From positions 310,001-374,000 of the forward strand of contig NZ_CP147505.1 in NCBI RefSeq assembly GCF_037201915.1: DNA of 64,000 nucleotides, read 5' to 3'. The translations under genes and the position numbers were made by a program. Positions 17,898-25,902 of this stretch are shown here, piece after piece (within the stretch, counting starts at the first letter, position 1; every line of letters begins with the position of its first letter). The notes below the pieces were generated by a model, which saw nothing but the letters and a program-made list of their open reading frames with translations, was not told where the DNA came from and did no database searches. This DNA is from Haloplanus sp. CK5-1. Lineage in GTDB: Archaea > Halobacteriota > Halobacteria > Halobacteriales > Haloferacaceae.

Positions 17898-19676
17898 ATG
17901 CCGTCCAAGGTCGAGCGCTGGAAAGACGAAACCTACGGAATGGAGATACGCGACCACCTCCTCCGATTCGCGGAGGAGGGCTGGGACGCGATCCCCGACG
18001 ACGAACACGACGCGTGGTTCGAGCGGTTCAAGTGGTGGGGGTTGTACCACCAGCGGAAGGGACAGGAGAGCTACTTCATGATGCGCATCGGGACGCCGAT
18101 GGGCCGGATGACGCCCGAACAACTCCGGACCGTCGGTGAGGTGGCGCGCGACTACGCCACCGGCCCCGTCGACAACCCCGAGTTCGGCTCGGCGTACGCC
18201 GACTTCACGACCCGGCAGTCGATCCAACTCCACTGGATCAAAGTCGAGGACATCCCCGACATCTGGGACGAACTCGAGTCGGTCGGTCTCTCTACGATTC
18301 AGGCGTGTGGCGACTCGTGGCGCAACATCGTCGGTTCTCCCGTCGCCGGCCGCGATGCCGACGAACTCGTCGACGTCTGGCCCGTCGTGCAGGAACTCCA
18401 CGAGACGTTCAAGGGCAACGACCTCTACGCCAACCTGCCCCGGAAGTGGAAGGTCGCCATGACCGGCGACCGCCGTGGCTCCGGTCAGGGCGACATCAAC
18501 GACCTGGCCTTCGAACCGGCGATCAAGGAGATAGAGGGCGAGGAGGTAGAGGGGTTCAACGTCAACGTCGGCGGCGGCCTCTCCCGCAAGGAGCCCCGCT
18601 TCGCCCGCGACATCGACGTCTTCTGCCGCCCCGAGAACGCCGCGGACGTCGCCGCGGGCATGTCCGCGCTCTTCCGGGACTACGGCGACCGCGACGACCG
18701 CTTCAACGCACGCATCAAGTTCCTCGTCGACGAGTGGGGGCCCGAGAAGATGCGTTCGGTTCTGCAAGAGGAGTACATGGATTACGAACTCCCGACCGCC
18801 GGGGAGGGGCTCCGCGACGAGTACGACTACAACGCCGGCCGCTCGGACACCCACGGCGACTACGTCGGCGTCCACGACCAGAGCGACGGTCAAAACTTCG
18901 TCGGCCTCTACGTCACCGTCGGTCGGATGAACGCCGACGACGTGATCGACCTCGCCGATATGGCCGAGGCGTACGGCTCCGAGATGATCGGGCTGACCCA
19001 GCGCCAGAACGTCATCGTCGGCGACATCGCCGACGAGGACCTAGACGACTTCCTCGCCGAGGACCTCCTCGACGAGCACTCGCCCGACCCCCACCCGTTC
19101 ATGCGCGGGTCCATCGCGTGTACCGGGACGGAGTACTGCTCGCTCTCCATCGTCGAGACGAAAAACCGGATGGTCCGGTACGGGCGGTGGCTCCGGGACA
19201 ACGTTTCCCTCCCCGAGGGCGTCGCCGACTTCCACATCCACCTCTCTGGCTGTACCGCCTCCTGTGCCCAGCCACAGATCGCCGACATCAGTCTCCGCGG
19301 GATGAAAACGCGGAAGGACGGCGACGCGGTCGAGGCGTTCGACGTCGGCCTGGGCGGTGGCCTCGGTGAGAACCCGACCTTCGCCGACTGGGTGAAGATG
19401 CGTGTCCCCGCCGACGAGGTGCCCGGTTACATCGCCAACTTGCTTGAGGCGTTCGAGGAGGAACGCGAGAGTTCCGAGCAGTCCTTCCGCGACTTCGTCG
19501 CCGAACGCGACGAGGACGAACTCGCCGCCCTCGCCGACGGCGAGGAGACGAGTTACGAGGATCCCTACCTCGGCAACACGAAGATGACGTGGTACCCCTA
19601 CGCCGAGGACACCGACATGGGTGCCTCGCCCGCGCCGACGGACCCCAACGATCAGCCGCTCCCCTCGGACGACTAG
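17898..19676 (+). CDS. Siroheme/4Fe-4S reductase, probably assimilatory sulfite reductase
   Basis: 592 residues with the two pseudo-repeats of ferredoxin-dependent sulfite/nitrite reductases. The siroheme-coupled cluster is held by C408-x5-C414 (CTGTEYC) and C452-x3-C456 (CTASC). Anion-site residues are R106, R142, K183 and K185 (motif PRKWK). In known structures the last position is Lys in sulfite reductase (E. coli K215/K217) and Asn in nitrite reductase (spinach K224/N226), so I predict sulfite. It starts a chain of overlapping genes with cobA and a ferredoxin, which would provide siroheme and electrons. The paralogue at 42231-43994 has Asn at the same position. Databases will often call this nitrite/sulfite reductase. 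Confidence 0.85.
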   Translation: MPSKVERWKDETYGMEIRDHLLRFAEEGWDAIPDDEHDAWFERFKWWGLYHQRKGQESYFMMRIGTPMGRMTPEQLRTVGEVARDYATGPVDNPEFGSAYADFTTRQSIQLHWIKVEDIPDIWDELESVGLSTIQACGDSWRNIVGSPVAGRDADELVDVWPVVQELHETFKGNDLYANLPRKWKVAMTGDRRGSGQGDINDLAFEPAIKEIEGEEVEGFNVNVGGGLSRKEPRFARDIDVFCRPENAADVAAGMSALFRDYGDRDDRFNARIKFLVDEWGPEKMRSVLQEEYMDYELPTAGEGLRDEYDYNAGRSDTHGDYVGVHDQSDGQNFVGLYVTVGRMNADDVIDLADMAEAYGSEMIGLTQRQNVIVGDIADEDLDDFLAEDLLDEHSPDPHPFMRGSIACTGTEYCSLSIVETKNRMVRYGRWLRDNVSLPEGVADFHIHLSGCTASCAQPQIADISLRGMKTRKDGDAVEAFDVGLGGGLGENPTFADWVKMRVPADEVPGYIANLLEAFEEERESSEQSFRDFVAERDEDELAALADGEETSYEDPYLGNTKMTWYPYAEDTDMGASPAPTDPNDQPLPSDD

Positions 19677-19677
19677 C

Positions 19678-19962
19678 ATGGCCGACCGCGTGCTGAAGGT
19701 CAACGCCTTCACGACGTTCGACCTCCTCGACGGGAGCGTGGAGGGGCACGGCTTCGAGGAGGAGGCCTTCGCCACGCTGAACGTGCGGACGCCCCGAGAG
19801 GACCCCGACGAGGTCACGCTGGAACTCGAACTCGACAACACGCAACTCGACGGTGTCCCGACCCACGCGGATCGGGTCGGCCTCTCGGCCGACGAGGCGC
19901 GCACCCTCGCGACCGAACTACAAAAGGCCGCGGAGCGTGTGGACGATACCGAGGACAGATGA
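19678..19962 (+). CDS. Small partner protein of the siroheme reductase (resembles DUF6360), copy 1
   Basis: 94 residues, acidic, soluble, predicted alpha/beta: VNAFTTFDLLDG at the N-terminus, a beta pair (EVTLELELDNTQLDG), then THADRVGLSADEARTLATELQKA as a C-terminal helix. It starts one base after the reductase stop and overlaps the next ORF by four bases. A clear paralogue sits directly after the second reductase (41929-42231), sharing the xAxTTxD and HADxVxL...ARxLAxxL patterns. From memory it matches the uncharacterised DUF6360. The repeated pairing implies a role in reductase assembly, cofactor loading or electron transfer. Confidence 0.8.
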   Translation: MADRVLKVNAFTTFDLLDGSVEGHGFEEEAFATLNVRTPREDPDEVTLELELDNTQLDGVPTHADRVGLSADEARTLATELQKAAERVDDTEDR

Positions 19963-20102
19963 CCGACCGGACGCGGGCACCGACCGCCACGCTCTTCGAC
20001 GCCGGCTTCGGCGCCGACGGCACCGCCCCACCGCCGGCCGACGCGGCCCGTGACCCCCCGACCGAACAGGCATCGAACCACCTCGACACTCCCAAACGAT
20101 GA
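19959..20102 (+). CDS. 47-residue ORF overlapped at both ends in the siroheme operon
   Basis: Short ORF of 47 codons (begins MTDRTRAPTATLFDAGFG). Its ATG overlaps the stop of the preceding gene as ATGA, and its TGA overlaps the ATG of cobA in the same way, so all three reading frames are translationally coupled. The product is small, Pro/Ala/Asp-rich and without Cys, signal or membrane segment. A spacer of this length could be random, but ATGA junctions on both sides argue for a real gene. Function unknown. Confidence 0.65.
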   Translation: MTDRTRAPTATLFDAGFGADGTAPPPADAARDPPTEQASNHLDTPKR

Positions 20103-20941
20103 GTACTACGACCACCGGCACGGTGTATCTCGTCGGGGCCGGCCCGGGCGACCCCGAACTCATGACGGTGAAGGCCCGACGGCTTCTCGACGAGGCGGAC
20201 GTCGTCCTCCACGACTCGCTCGTGGGCGACGGCGTGATCGAATCGATCCCCGACGCCACCCGCGTCGAACACGTGGGCAAGCGCGCCGACGGCGAGCGGA
20301 CGCCACAGGCGGAGATCAACGACCACCTCGTCCGCGAGGCGCGCGCGGGCAACGACGTCGTCCGCCTCAAGGGCGGCGACCCGACCATCTTCGCCCGCGG
20401 GGGCGAGGAGGCCGAACACCTCGCGCGCCACGGCGTCCCCTTCGAAGTCGTCCCGGGCATCACCAGCGCCATCGCCGCGCCCGGGGGCGCCGGCATCCCG
20501 CCGACCCACCGCGACCACGCCTCGACGCTCGCGGTCGTCACCGGCCACGAGGACCCCTCGAAGGCCGACAGCGCCCTCGACTGGGGCGCGCTCTCCGACC
20601 TCGTCGCCGCCGGTGGGACGCTGGTGATCCTGATGGGCGTTTCCCGCCTCCCCGACAACGCCGCCGCCCTCCGTGCGGGGGGTGTCGACCCCGAGACACC
20701 CGTCGCGATGGTCGAGCGGTCGACCCTGCCCGACGAGCGAACCGTCACGGGGACCCTCGACACCATCGTCGACCGCGCCCGGGACGCCGGGATCGACCCC
20801 CCTGCCGTCACCGTCGTCGGTCAGGTCGTCGACGTCCGCGAGACGGTCGCACACTGCCTCGGCGCGGGCGACGCGAGCGACACGGTGGCCGACGGCCCTT
20901 TTACGACCGACTTCGAAGTCGCGGAGGTGAACCGACAGTGA
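20099..20941 (+). CDS. cobA: Uroporphyrinogen-III C-methyltransferase
   Basis: 280 residues. Methylates uroporphyrinogen III twice with S-adenosylmethionine to precorrin-2, the first step toward siroheme. The SAM-binding loop VGAGPGDPELMTVKA is at residues 12-26, the RLKGGDPTIFARGGEE motif near 88, and VVPGITSAIAAPGGAGIP near 118, all characteristic of the SUMT family. It is single-domain (no fused uroporphyrinogen synthase). The start overlaps the 47-residue ORF and the stop overlaps the next gene as GTGA. The next enzymatic step is encoded convergently at 22370-23017. Confidence 0.95.
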   Translation: MSTTTTGTVYLVGAGPGDPELMTVKARRLLDEADVVLHDSLVGDGVIESIPDATRVEHVGKRADGERTPQAEINDHLVREARAGNDVVRLKGGDPTIFARGGEEAEHLARHGVPFEVVPGITSAIAAPGGAGIPPTHRDHASTLAVVTGHEDPSKADSALDWGALSDLVAAGGTLVILMGVSRLPDNAAALRAGGVDPETPVAMVERSTLPDERTVTGTLDTIVDRARDAGIDPPAVTVVGQVVDVRETVAHCLGAGDASDTVADGPFTTDFEVAEVNRQ

Positions 20942-21993
20942 GCGATTCGGACGACTCGTGGCCGCTCGAGCGCCTGATGACCGAGGTGGTCGGCTCCGGG
21001 ACGAAATCCGCAGAGGACATGACCCGTGCGCAGGCCGGCGACGCCATGCGTCGCATCCTCGACGGCGACCCCGATCCGACGACGCTCGGGGCGTTCTGGC
21101 TCGCCAACCGCTGGAAGCACAACACGCCGGAGGAACTCGCCGCCTTCGTCGACGAGATGTGCGATCGCGTCGAGTACGCCGAACCCGACGCCGACCCCGT
21201 CGACTGCGGGGCCAACTACGACGGCAAGGGTCGGACCGCGATCCTCGGCGTCGCCGCTGGCGTCGTCGCGGCCGCCGCGGGTACGCCCGTCGTCGCCCAC
21301 TCCGGCGACCGGGTCCCCACGCAGAAACAGGACGCGTACAAACACGTCCTCGACGAACTCGGCGTGGCGACCGAACTCTCGCCCCGCGACTCCGCGGACA
21401 TGGTCGACGACGTCGGCTTCGGCTTCTACTACCAGCCGGCGTTCAACCCCGCCGTCGACGCCCTGTTCGACCGACGCGACCGGATGGGCGTCCGCACGTT
21501 CGTCAACACGGTCGAGACGCTCGCCAACCCCGCCGGCGCGAGCGTCCACCTCGGCTCCTTCTACCACCTCGCCTTCGCGAAGAAGGTGGTCGAGACGTTC
21601 GACCGGTGCGAGTTCCACGGTCTGGATCGCGTCGTCATGTTCCAGGGGATGGAGGGGTACGACGACATCCGGCCCGGCTACACCAAGGTGGCCGACTGGT
21701 CGGCCTCGGGCGAGTTCGACGACTACGAGATAGAGACCGCGGCCTACGGCATGGATTTCGAGGAGGACGACCTCGAAGTCTCCGACGTTGCCGGGGACAG
21801 CGCCCGCCTCACCCGCGAGGTGGTCGCGGGCGACCGCACGGACCACTGGCGCGACGCCGTCGCCCTCAACGCCGCGTTCCGGATCTACGCCGGCGGCGAC
21901 GCCGCCTCCCTGGAGTCGGGCCTCGACGCCGCCCGCGACGCCATCGACGACGGGTCGGCCGCGGCCGTCCTCGACGACCTCCGGGCGTTCTGA
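20938..21993 (+). CDS. TrpD2-like protein (anthranilate phosphoribosyltransferase fold)
   Basis: 351 residues starting with GTG in a 4-bp overlap with cobA. The helical N-domain (MTRAQAGDAMRRILDGDPDPTTLGAFWLANRWK) and the fold of the glycosyltransferase family 3/TrpD group are clear, but the GTGGD phosphate loop of true TrpD is replaced by CGANYDGKGRT and no trp gene is nearby. This is closer to the TrpD2 (YbiB-like) branch, whose E. coli member has been described as nucleic-acid-binding rather than a tryptophan enzyme. Why it sits in a siroheme operon is not known. Confidence 0.75.
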   Translation: MSDSDDSWPLERLMTEVVGSGTKSAEDMTRAQAGDAMRRILDGDPDPTTLGAFWLANRWKHNTPEELAAFVDEMCDRVEYAEPDADPVDCGANYDGKGRTAILGVAAGVVAAAAGTPVVAHSGDRVPTQKQDAYKHVLDELGVATELSPRDSADMVDDVGFGFYYQPAFNPAVDALFDRRDRMGVRTFVNTVETLANPAGASVHLGSFYHLAFAKKVVETFDRCEFHGLDRVVMFQGMEGYDDIRPGYTKVADWSASGEFDDYEIETAAYGMDFEEDDLEVSDVAGDSARLTREVVAGDRTDHWRDAVALNAAFRIYAGGDAASLESGLDAARDAIDDGSAAAVLDDLRAF

Positions 21994-22030
21994 CCCGCCC
22001 GTTTAACAGCCCGCCTCGATTACGCATCCC

Positions 22031-22369
22031 ATGAGCGACGACGACGTCATCCGGCCGAGCGAAGTCGGCGGCGACGGCGCCCCGCCCGTCGAGACCAAAC
22101 CGTACAAGGTCATCTTCGAGGCCAACAAGTGCATCGGCACCGGCAAGTGCGCCGAGGTGTCGTCGAACTGGGACCTCGACCTCGACACCGGGCTGGCGCG
22201 CCCCCGGACCTACTACGTCGGCGAGGAGGAACTGGCCCACAACGTCCGCGCTGCGGAGGTCTGCCCGGCCAAGAAGGGCAGGGGGGTCATCCACGTGATC
22301 GACCGCCGGACCGACGAAGAGCTCGCTCCCGACCCCGAGGGTGACGGCACGCTGAGTGTCGACTGGTGA
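22031..22369 (+). CDS. Ferredoxin, likely electron donor to the siroheme reductase
   Basis: 112 residues. Cys at C34 and C40 (KCIGTGKC, C-x5-C) and C78 (VCPAKKG) give a one-cluster ferredoxin. The N-terminal about 25 residues and C-terminal tail are acidic and disordered. It lies 37 bp after the TrpD2-like gene in the same direction, the natural donor for the reductase at 17898. It ends exactly one base before the convergent precorrin-2 dehydrogenase stop. Confidence 0.85.
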   Translation: MSDDDVIRPSEVGGDGAPPVETKPYKVIFEANKCIGTGKCAEVSSNWDLDLDTGLARPRTYYVGEEELAHNVRAAEVCPAKKGRGVIHVIDRRTDEELAPDPEGDGTLSVDW

Positions 22370-23017
22370 TCAGCCGTCCAGCGCCTCGGCGACCACCCGA
22401 TCGGCGACTTCGCGGACCCGCCGTTCGTCGCCGCTCTCCCGCGCGACGGTCCACACGGCGTCGGACGCAGCGACGGCGCGGACGGCCTCGCGGCGGCGCT
22501 CGGGATCGATCGACCGCGCTTTGAGCGTCCCTCGGAGGTCGCCGACGACCGTCGCCACCACTCCCGCGCCCGCGACCGTCGACTCCAGTTCCCGGCGCAG
22601 GTGCCGGCTCACCGCGGGGCTCGTCCCGCCGGTCGTGACGGCGACGCCGACCGGACCATCGTCGACGGTTGCGGGGACGACGACGCTCCCCCGCTCCCGG
22701 CCGCCGCTCCGGTCCGCGCGGTTGACGAGGATGCCCGCCTCGCTCGCCGCCCGCCCGACCGCGGCATTGAGGACGTCGTCGTCGGTGGCCGCGACGACGA
22801 GTGCGGGGTCGGCGGCCTCGATCCACGCCGGCACGTCCGCCGGGTCGGGCGCGGCGCGGACGAACTCGCTCCCGCCGAAGGCCTCGTCGGCGAAGGTCGG
22901 GCTGACGACGACGACCCGTGCCTCCTCGGCGAAGCGCCGCGCCTTCCGCGCGCCGACGGGTCCGCCGCCGAAGATCAGCACCACTTCGCCCTCGAAGTCG
23001 TGGACGAGCGGGATCAC
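22370..23017 (-). CDS. Precorrin-2 dehydrogenase / siroheme synthase (Met8-like)
   Basis: 215 residues. The NAD-binding motif FGGGPVGARKARR is near residue 15; the sequence matches the N-terminal half of CysG and yeast Met8p (precorrin-2 to sirohydrochlorin, possibly with ferrochelation). LVVAATDDDVLNAAV and VVVPATVDDGPVGVAVTTGG are family hallmarks, with the helical C-domain following. It completes siroheme synthesis after CobA. In many haloarchaea hemA follows this gene; here it does not. Confidence 0.9.
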   Translation of the reverse strand: MIPLVHDFEGEVVLIFGGGPVGARKARRFAEEARVVVVSPTFADEAFGGSEFVRAAPDPADVPAWIEAADPALVVAATDDDVLNAAVGRAASEAGILVNRADRSGGRERGSVVVPATVDDGPVGVAVTTGGTSPAVSRHLRRELESTVAGAGVVATVVGDLRGTLKARSIDPERRREAVRAVAASDAVWTVARESGDERRVREVADRVVAEALDG

Positions 23018-23097
23018 GACGGTTCCTCGCGGTCGGCGTGTGAAAAGTCGTCCGAACAGCCGCTACCCTTTTCCTCCGACCGCACCCACCTCAGGCC

Positions 23098-23286
23098 ATG
23101 AACCGCGCCTCCCTCGACGTGGAGTCACTGTTGAAACTCGTCCTCGTCCTCGTGGTCGTCTGGCTCGTTCTCAGAATCGCGGGTGAGGTATTCGACCTCT
23201 TTTTCGGCCTGCTGGGTTTCCTCCCGGACCTCATCGGCCTCGTCGTCGTCGTCCTGATCGTCCTCTGGTTGCTCGACCGCATCTGA
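23098..23286 (+). CDS. Small two-helix membrane protein
   Basis: 62 residues with two strongly hydrophobic helices (about 10-33 and 38-60) separated by a Phe/Leu-rich turn (FDLFFGLLGFLPD). A short charged head (NRASLDVES) and tail (DRI) flank them. No family is recognised beyond being a common haloarchaeal short membrane protein. It stands before the 2H phosphoesterase gene by 43 bp. Confidence 0.65.
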   Translation: MNRASLDVESLLKLVLVLVVVWLVLRIAGEVFDLFFGLLGFLPDLIGLVVVVLIVLWLLDRI

Positions 23287-23329
23287 CCTGCCCCGCAACC
23301 CTCTTCTCCGCGCCGCGTCAGGGGTCGAC

Positions 23330-23851
23330 GTGTACAGCCTCAACGTCCCGGTCCCGGGTCGTGTCGAACGCCTCGCGGCCGACCTGCTGCCCGAACTGAC
23401 GGCGTTCGACCGGATCCGCGACCGGCACAGCCTCGTCTGCAAGCGGTTCGAGGCCGACGAGGACGGCTACCACCGCCTCCGGGAGCGCCTCCGCGACGCG
23501 CTCTCGCCGGCCCCGGCGTTCGAGGCGACGGTGACGGGGATCGACGCCTTCGAGACGCCGACCCACGGCCCCGGCCCGGTCGTCTACCTCGCCGTCGAGA
23601 GCCCCGGACTCTACGACCTCCACGCCCGACTGGTCGAGGCGTTCGGCGCCGTCGACGACGACCTGGAGGGCGAGGCGTACGTCCCGCACGTCACCCTCGC
23701 CCGCGGCGGCGACGCCGCGGCGGTCCACGACGCCCTCGTCCGACTCCGCGGGACCGACTCCGACCCGGTTACGTGGACGGTGTCGGAGCTCGACCTCTGG
23801 AGTCGCACCCGGCGCGAGGCGGCGTGGACGGTCTCACTCCCACGGCCCTAG
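23330..23851 (+). CDS. 2H phosphoesterase (2'-5' RNA ligase-like)
   Basis: 173 residues from GTG. The two HxT/S catalytic signatures of the 2H phosphoesterase superfamily are HSL (H33, in RHSLVCK) and HVT (H120, in YVPHVTLARG). Members act on 2'-5' RNA or cyclic phosphodiesters; the archaeal ligase-like forms often work as cyclic phosphodiesterases. The substrate is unknown. It converges with the cytochrome P450 gene with a 4-bp overlap of the ends. Confidence 0.85.
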   Translation: MYSLNVPVPGRVERLAADLLPELTAFDRIRDRHSLVCKRFEADEDGYHRLRERLRDALSPAPAFEATVTGIDAFETPTHGPGPVVYLAVESPGLYDLHARLVEAFGAVDDDLEGEAYVPHVTLARGGDAAAVHDALVRLRGTDSDPVTWTVSELDLWSRTRREAAWTVSLPRP

Positions 23852-25200
23852 CGCCGTTCGACCCGCATCGGCATCCCGTTCTCCGGGTGCATCGTCAGCG
23901 ACCCCCGGAGGTCGAACGGCCGGTCACGGTCGTAGCGCAGGCGGAACTCCTGCCCGACGACCCCGAGAATGAGCTTCGCCTCCAACAGCGAGAACTGTCG
24001 GCCGATGCAGGCCCGCGGCCCGCCGCCGAAGGGGAAGTGGGCGAAGCGAGGGCGGTCGGCGGCCCGGTCGCGCTCCCAGCGGTCGGGGTCGAACGCCTCG
24101 GGATCCGTCCACCACCGGGGCGACCGGTGGACGGCCCACTGGGGACACATGACCGCCGATCCGGCGGGCACCCGGTACCCCCCGAGTTTCACGTCCACCG
24201 TCGGCTCGCGGAAGATGACGTACACCGGCGGGTAGAGCCGCATCGTCTCCTGCAGCACCCGGTCGAGATACGTCAACTCGCGGGTGTCGGCGAACGTCGG
24301 CGGGCCGTCGAGGGCGGCGTCGAGCTCCTCGTGGACGCGCCGTTCGACCGCCGGGTGTTCCGAGAGCAGGTAACTGGCGTAGGTGAGCGTCAGCGCCGTC
24401 GTGTCGTGGCCCGCGAGTAGCATCGTCATCACCTCGTCGCGGATCTGCTCGTCGGTCTGGTCGCCGCGGTTCTGGGCACGCAACAGCGCCGACAGCAGGT
24501 CCATCGGCGGGTCGTCGTCGTCGGCGTGGCCCTCCGTTCCCCGTCGCTCCGCGACGATGTCCGCGACCACGCCCTCCAGTCGCGCTACCGCGTCCTCGTA
24601 GGCGCGATTGCCGCGGGTGGGGAGCCAGTCCGGCGTGATAAAGCGGATCGGGTCCGGTTCGAACCGCGCGCCGAGGGGTTCGAGCGTCTCCTGGATCGTC
24701 CGCACCCGTTCCTCGGAGAGGTCGACTCCGAGCATGGCGTCGGCGATGATCCGCACCGTCAGCCGCGCCATCTCTATTTCGAGGTCGATCCGCTTGCCGT
24801 CGTCCCACTCGTCGACCGCCTCGGTCGCGTGGCGGCTCATCGTCTCCGCGATGCCGGCGAGTCGCGACATGTCGAACGAGGGGTTCGCGATGTCGCGCTG
24901 GTTTCGCCAGGTCTCCCCCTCGCTCAGTAGGAGGCCGTCGCCGAGGAGACGGCCGAGCGCGTCGTCTTGGAACTCCGGCTTCCGGAACTTCTCGTGGTCG
25001 CCAACCAGCACCCGCTCTATCTCTTCCGGGTCGGTGAGGACGTACGTCTCCATCGGTCCGAGGTCGACCCGCACCACGTCGCCGTACGCCGCCTCGCAGG
25101 CGGTCAGAAAGCCGAACGGGTCCTTCGCGTACTGCCTGCTGTTGCCGAACAGCGGCTCCCCACTGGGACCGGGTGGCCGCGACCGAGGCTTCTGGGGCAT
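23848..25200 (-). CDS. Cytochrome P450
   Basis: 450 residues, soluble haem-thiolate monooxygenase. The I-helix oxygen-binding motif AGHDTTA is near residue 255, ExxR (ETMRLYPP) near 315, and the haem-binding FPFGGGPRACIGRQF carries the axial Cys at residue 398. There is no N-terminal membrane anchor. Substrate and redox partner are not evident; haloarchaea use P450s in carotenoid and other isoprenoid modification. It appears as a single gene. Confidence 0.95.
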   Translation of the reverse strand: MPQKPRSRPPGPSGEPLFGNSRQYAKDPFGFLTACEAAYGDVVRVDLGPMETYVLTDPEEIERVLVGDHEKFRKPEFQDDALGRLLGDGLLLSEGETWRNQRDIANPSFDMSRLAGIAETMSRHATEAVDEWDDGKRIDLEIEMARLTVRIIADAMLGVDLSEERVRTIQETLEPLGARFEPDPIRFITPDWLPTRGNRAYEDAVARLEGVVADIVAERRGTEGHADDDDPPMDLLSALLRAQNRGDQTDEQIRDEVMTMLLAGHDTTALTLTYASYLLSEHPAVERRVHEELDAALDGPPTFADTRELTYLDRVLQETMRLYPPVYVIFREPTVDVKLGGYRVPAGSAVMCPQWAVHRSPRWWTDPEAFDPDRWERDRAADRPRFAHFPFGGGPRACIGRQFSLLEAKLILGVVGQEFRLRYDRDRPFDLRGSLTMHPENGMPMRVERR

Positions 25201-25241
25201 CGCGGGCCGTTAGGACGGAACCGACATAAGGACGTGGCCGC

Positions 25242-25859
25242 TCACCCCTCGCGCTCGGCGACGAACCAGTAGTCGTAGGGCCGGTCGTCGTCGAGATACG
25301 ACGCGACCGAGAGCCGAACGCGGTAGGGACCCGCCGGCGACCCCTCGACCACCGACGCGCGCTCGTCGATCCGCATCCCGCGAACGGCCGTCCGGTTTTC
25401 GTACGTCGCCGTCACGTTCGTCACGACGAGGGCGTGCCCGGCGTCGAACCGACCGGGCGCGGTGACTCGGTCCAGTGAGCGCTCGCCGTCGACCTCGGTC
25501 AGGCCGAGGGTGATCGGCGCCGACCGGTGACAGTCGCCGCTCGGCGGTCGGATGGGCGTCACCGTCGGCTTGTACGGCCCGGAGAACGTCTCCCGCCAGC
25601 ACGGCCCCATATCGTCGCGTCGCTCGACGAAGACGACTTGGAAGGTGACGGTGACGGATTCGACGTCGTCGGGCACCGTTCCCGCGCGGACGACGTACTC
25701 GACGCCGACGGGGTCGGGTGTGGTCGTCGGCGGGGGCGTGGCCGTCGGTGTCTCCGTGGCCTGTGGGGAGGGGGTGGGTGTGGCTTCGGGTGCCAGCCCC
25801 GCACAGCCGGCACCGAACAGTACGAGGACCACGACGATGGCGTGTGTGCCTCGTCGCAT
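25242..25859 (-). CDS. Secreted lipoprotein of unknown function
   Basis: 205 residues. The signal peptide (MRRGTHAIVVVLVLFGAGC) ends in the lipobox FGAGC with Cys at residue 19, followed by a Thr/Pro-rich spacer (PTPSPQATETPTATPPPTT), a typical haloarchaeal cell-surface layout. The mature part is beta-rich, with two Cys (CWRE and DCHR) that may form a disulfide. It does not resemble a substrate-binding protein I can name. Confidence 0.75.
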   Translation of the reverse strand: MRRGTHAIVVVLVLFGAGCAGLAPEATPTPSPQATETPTATPPPTTTPDPVGVEYVVRAGTVPDDVESVTVTFQVVFVERRDDMGPCWRETFSGPYKPTVTPIRPPSGDCHRSAPITLGLTEVDGERSLDRVTAPGRFDAGHALVVTNVTATYENRTAVRGMRIDERASVVEGSPAGPYRVRLSVASYLDDDRPYDYWFVAEREG

Positions 25860-25902
25860 ACGAGGATCGAACGGCGACAGCAGAAAATGCGTTTCGGAGA
25901 CC

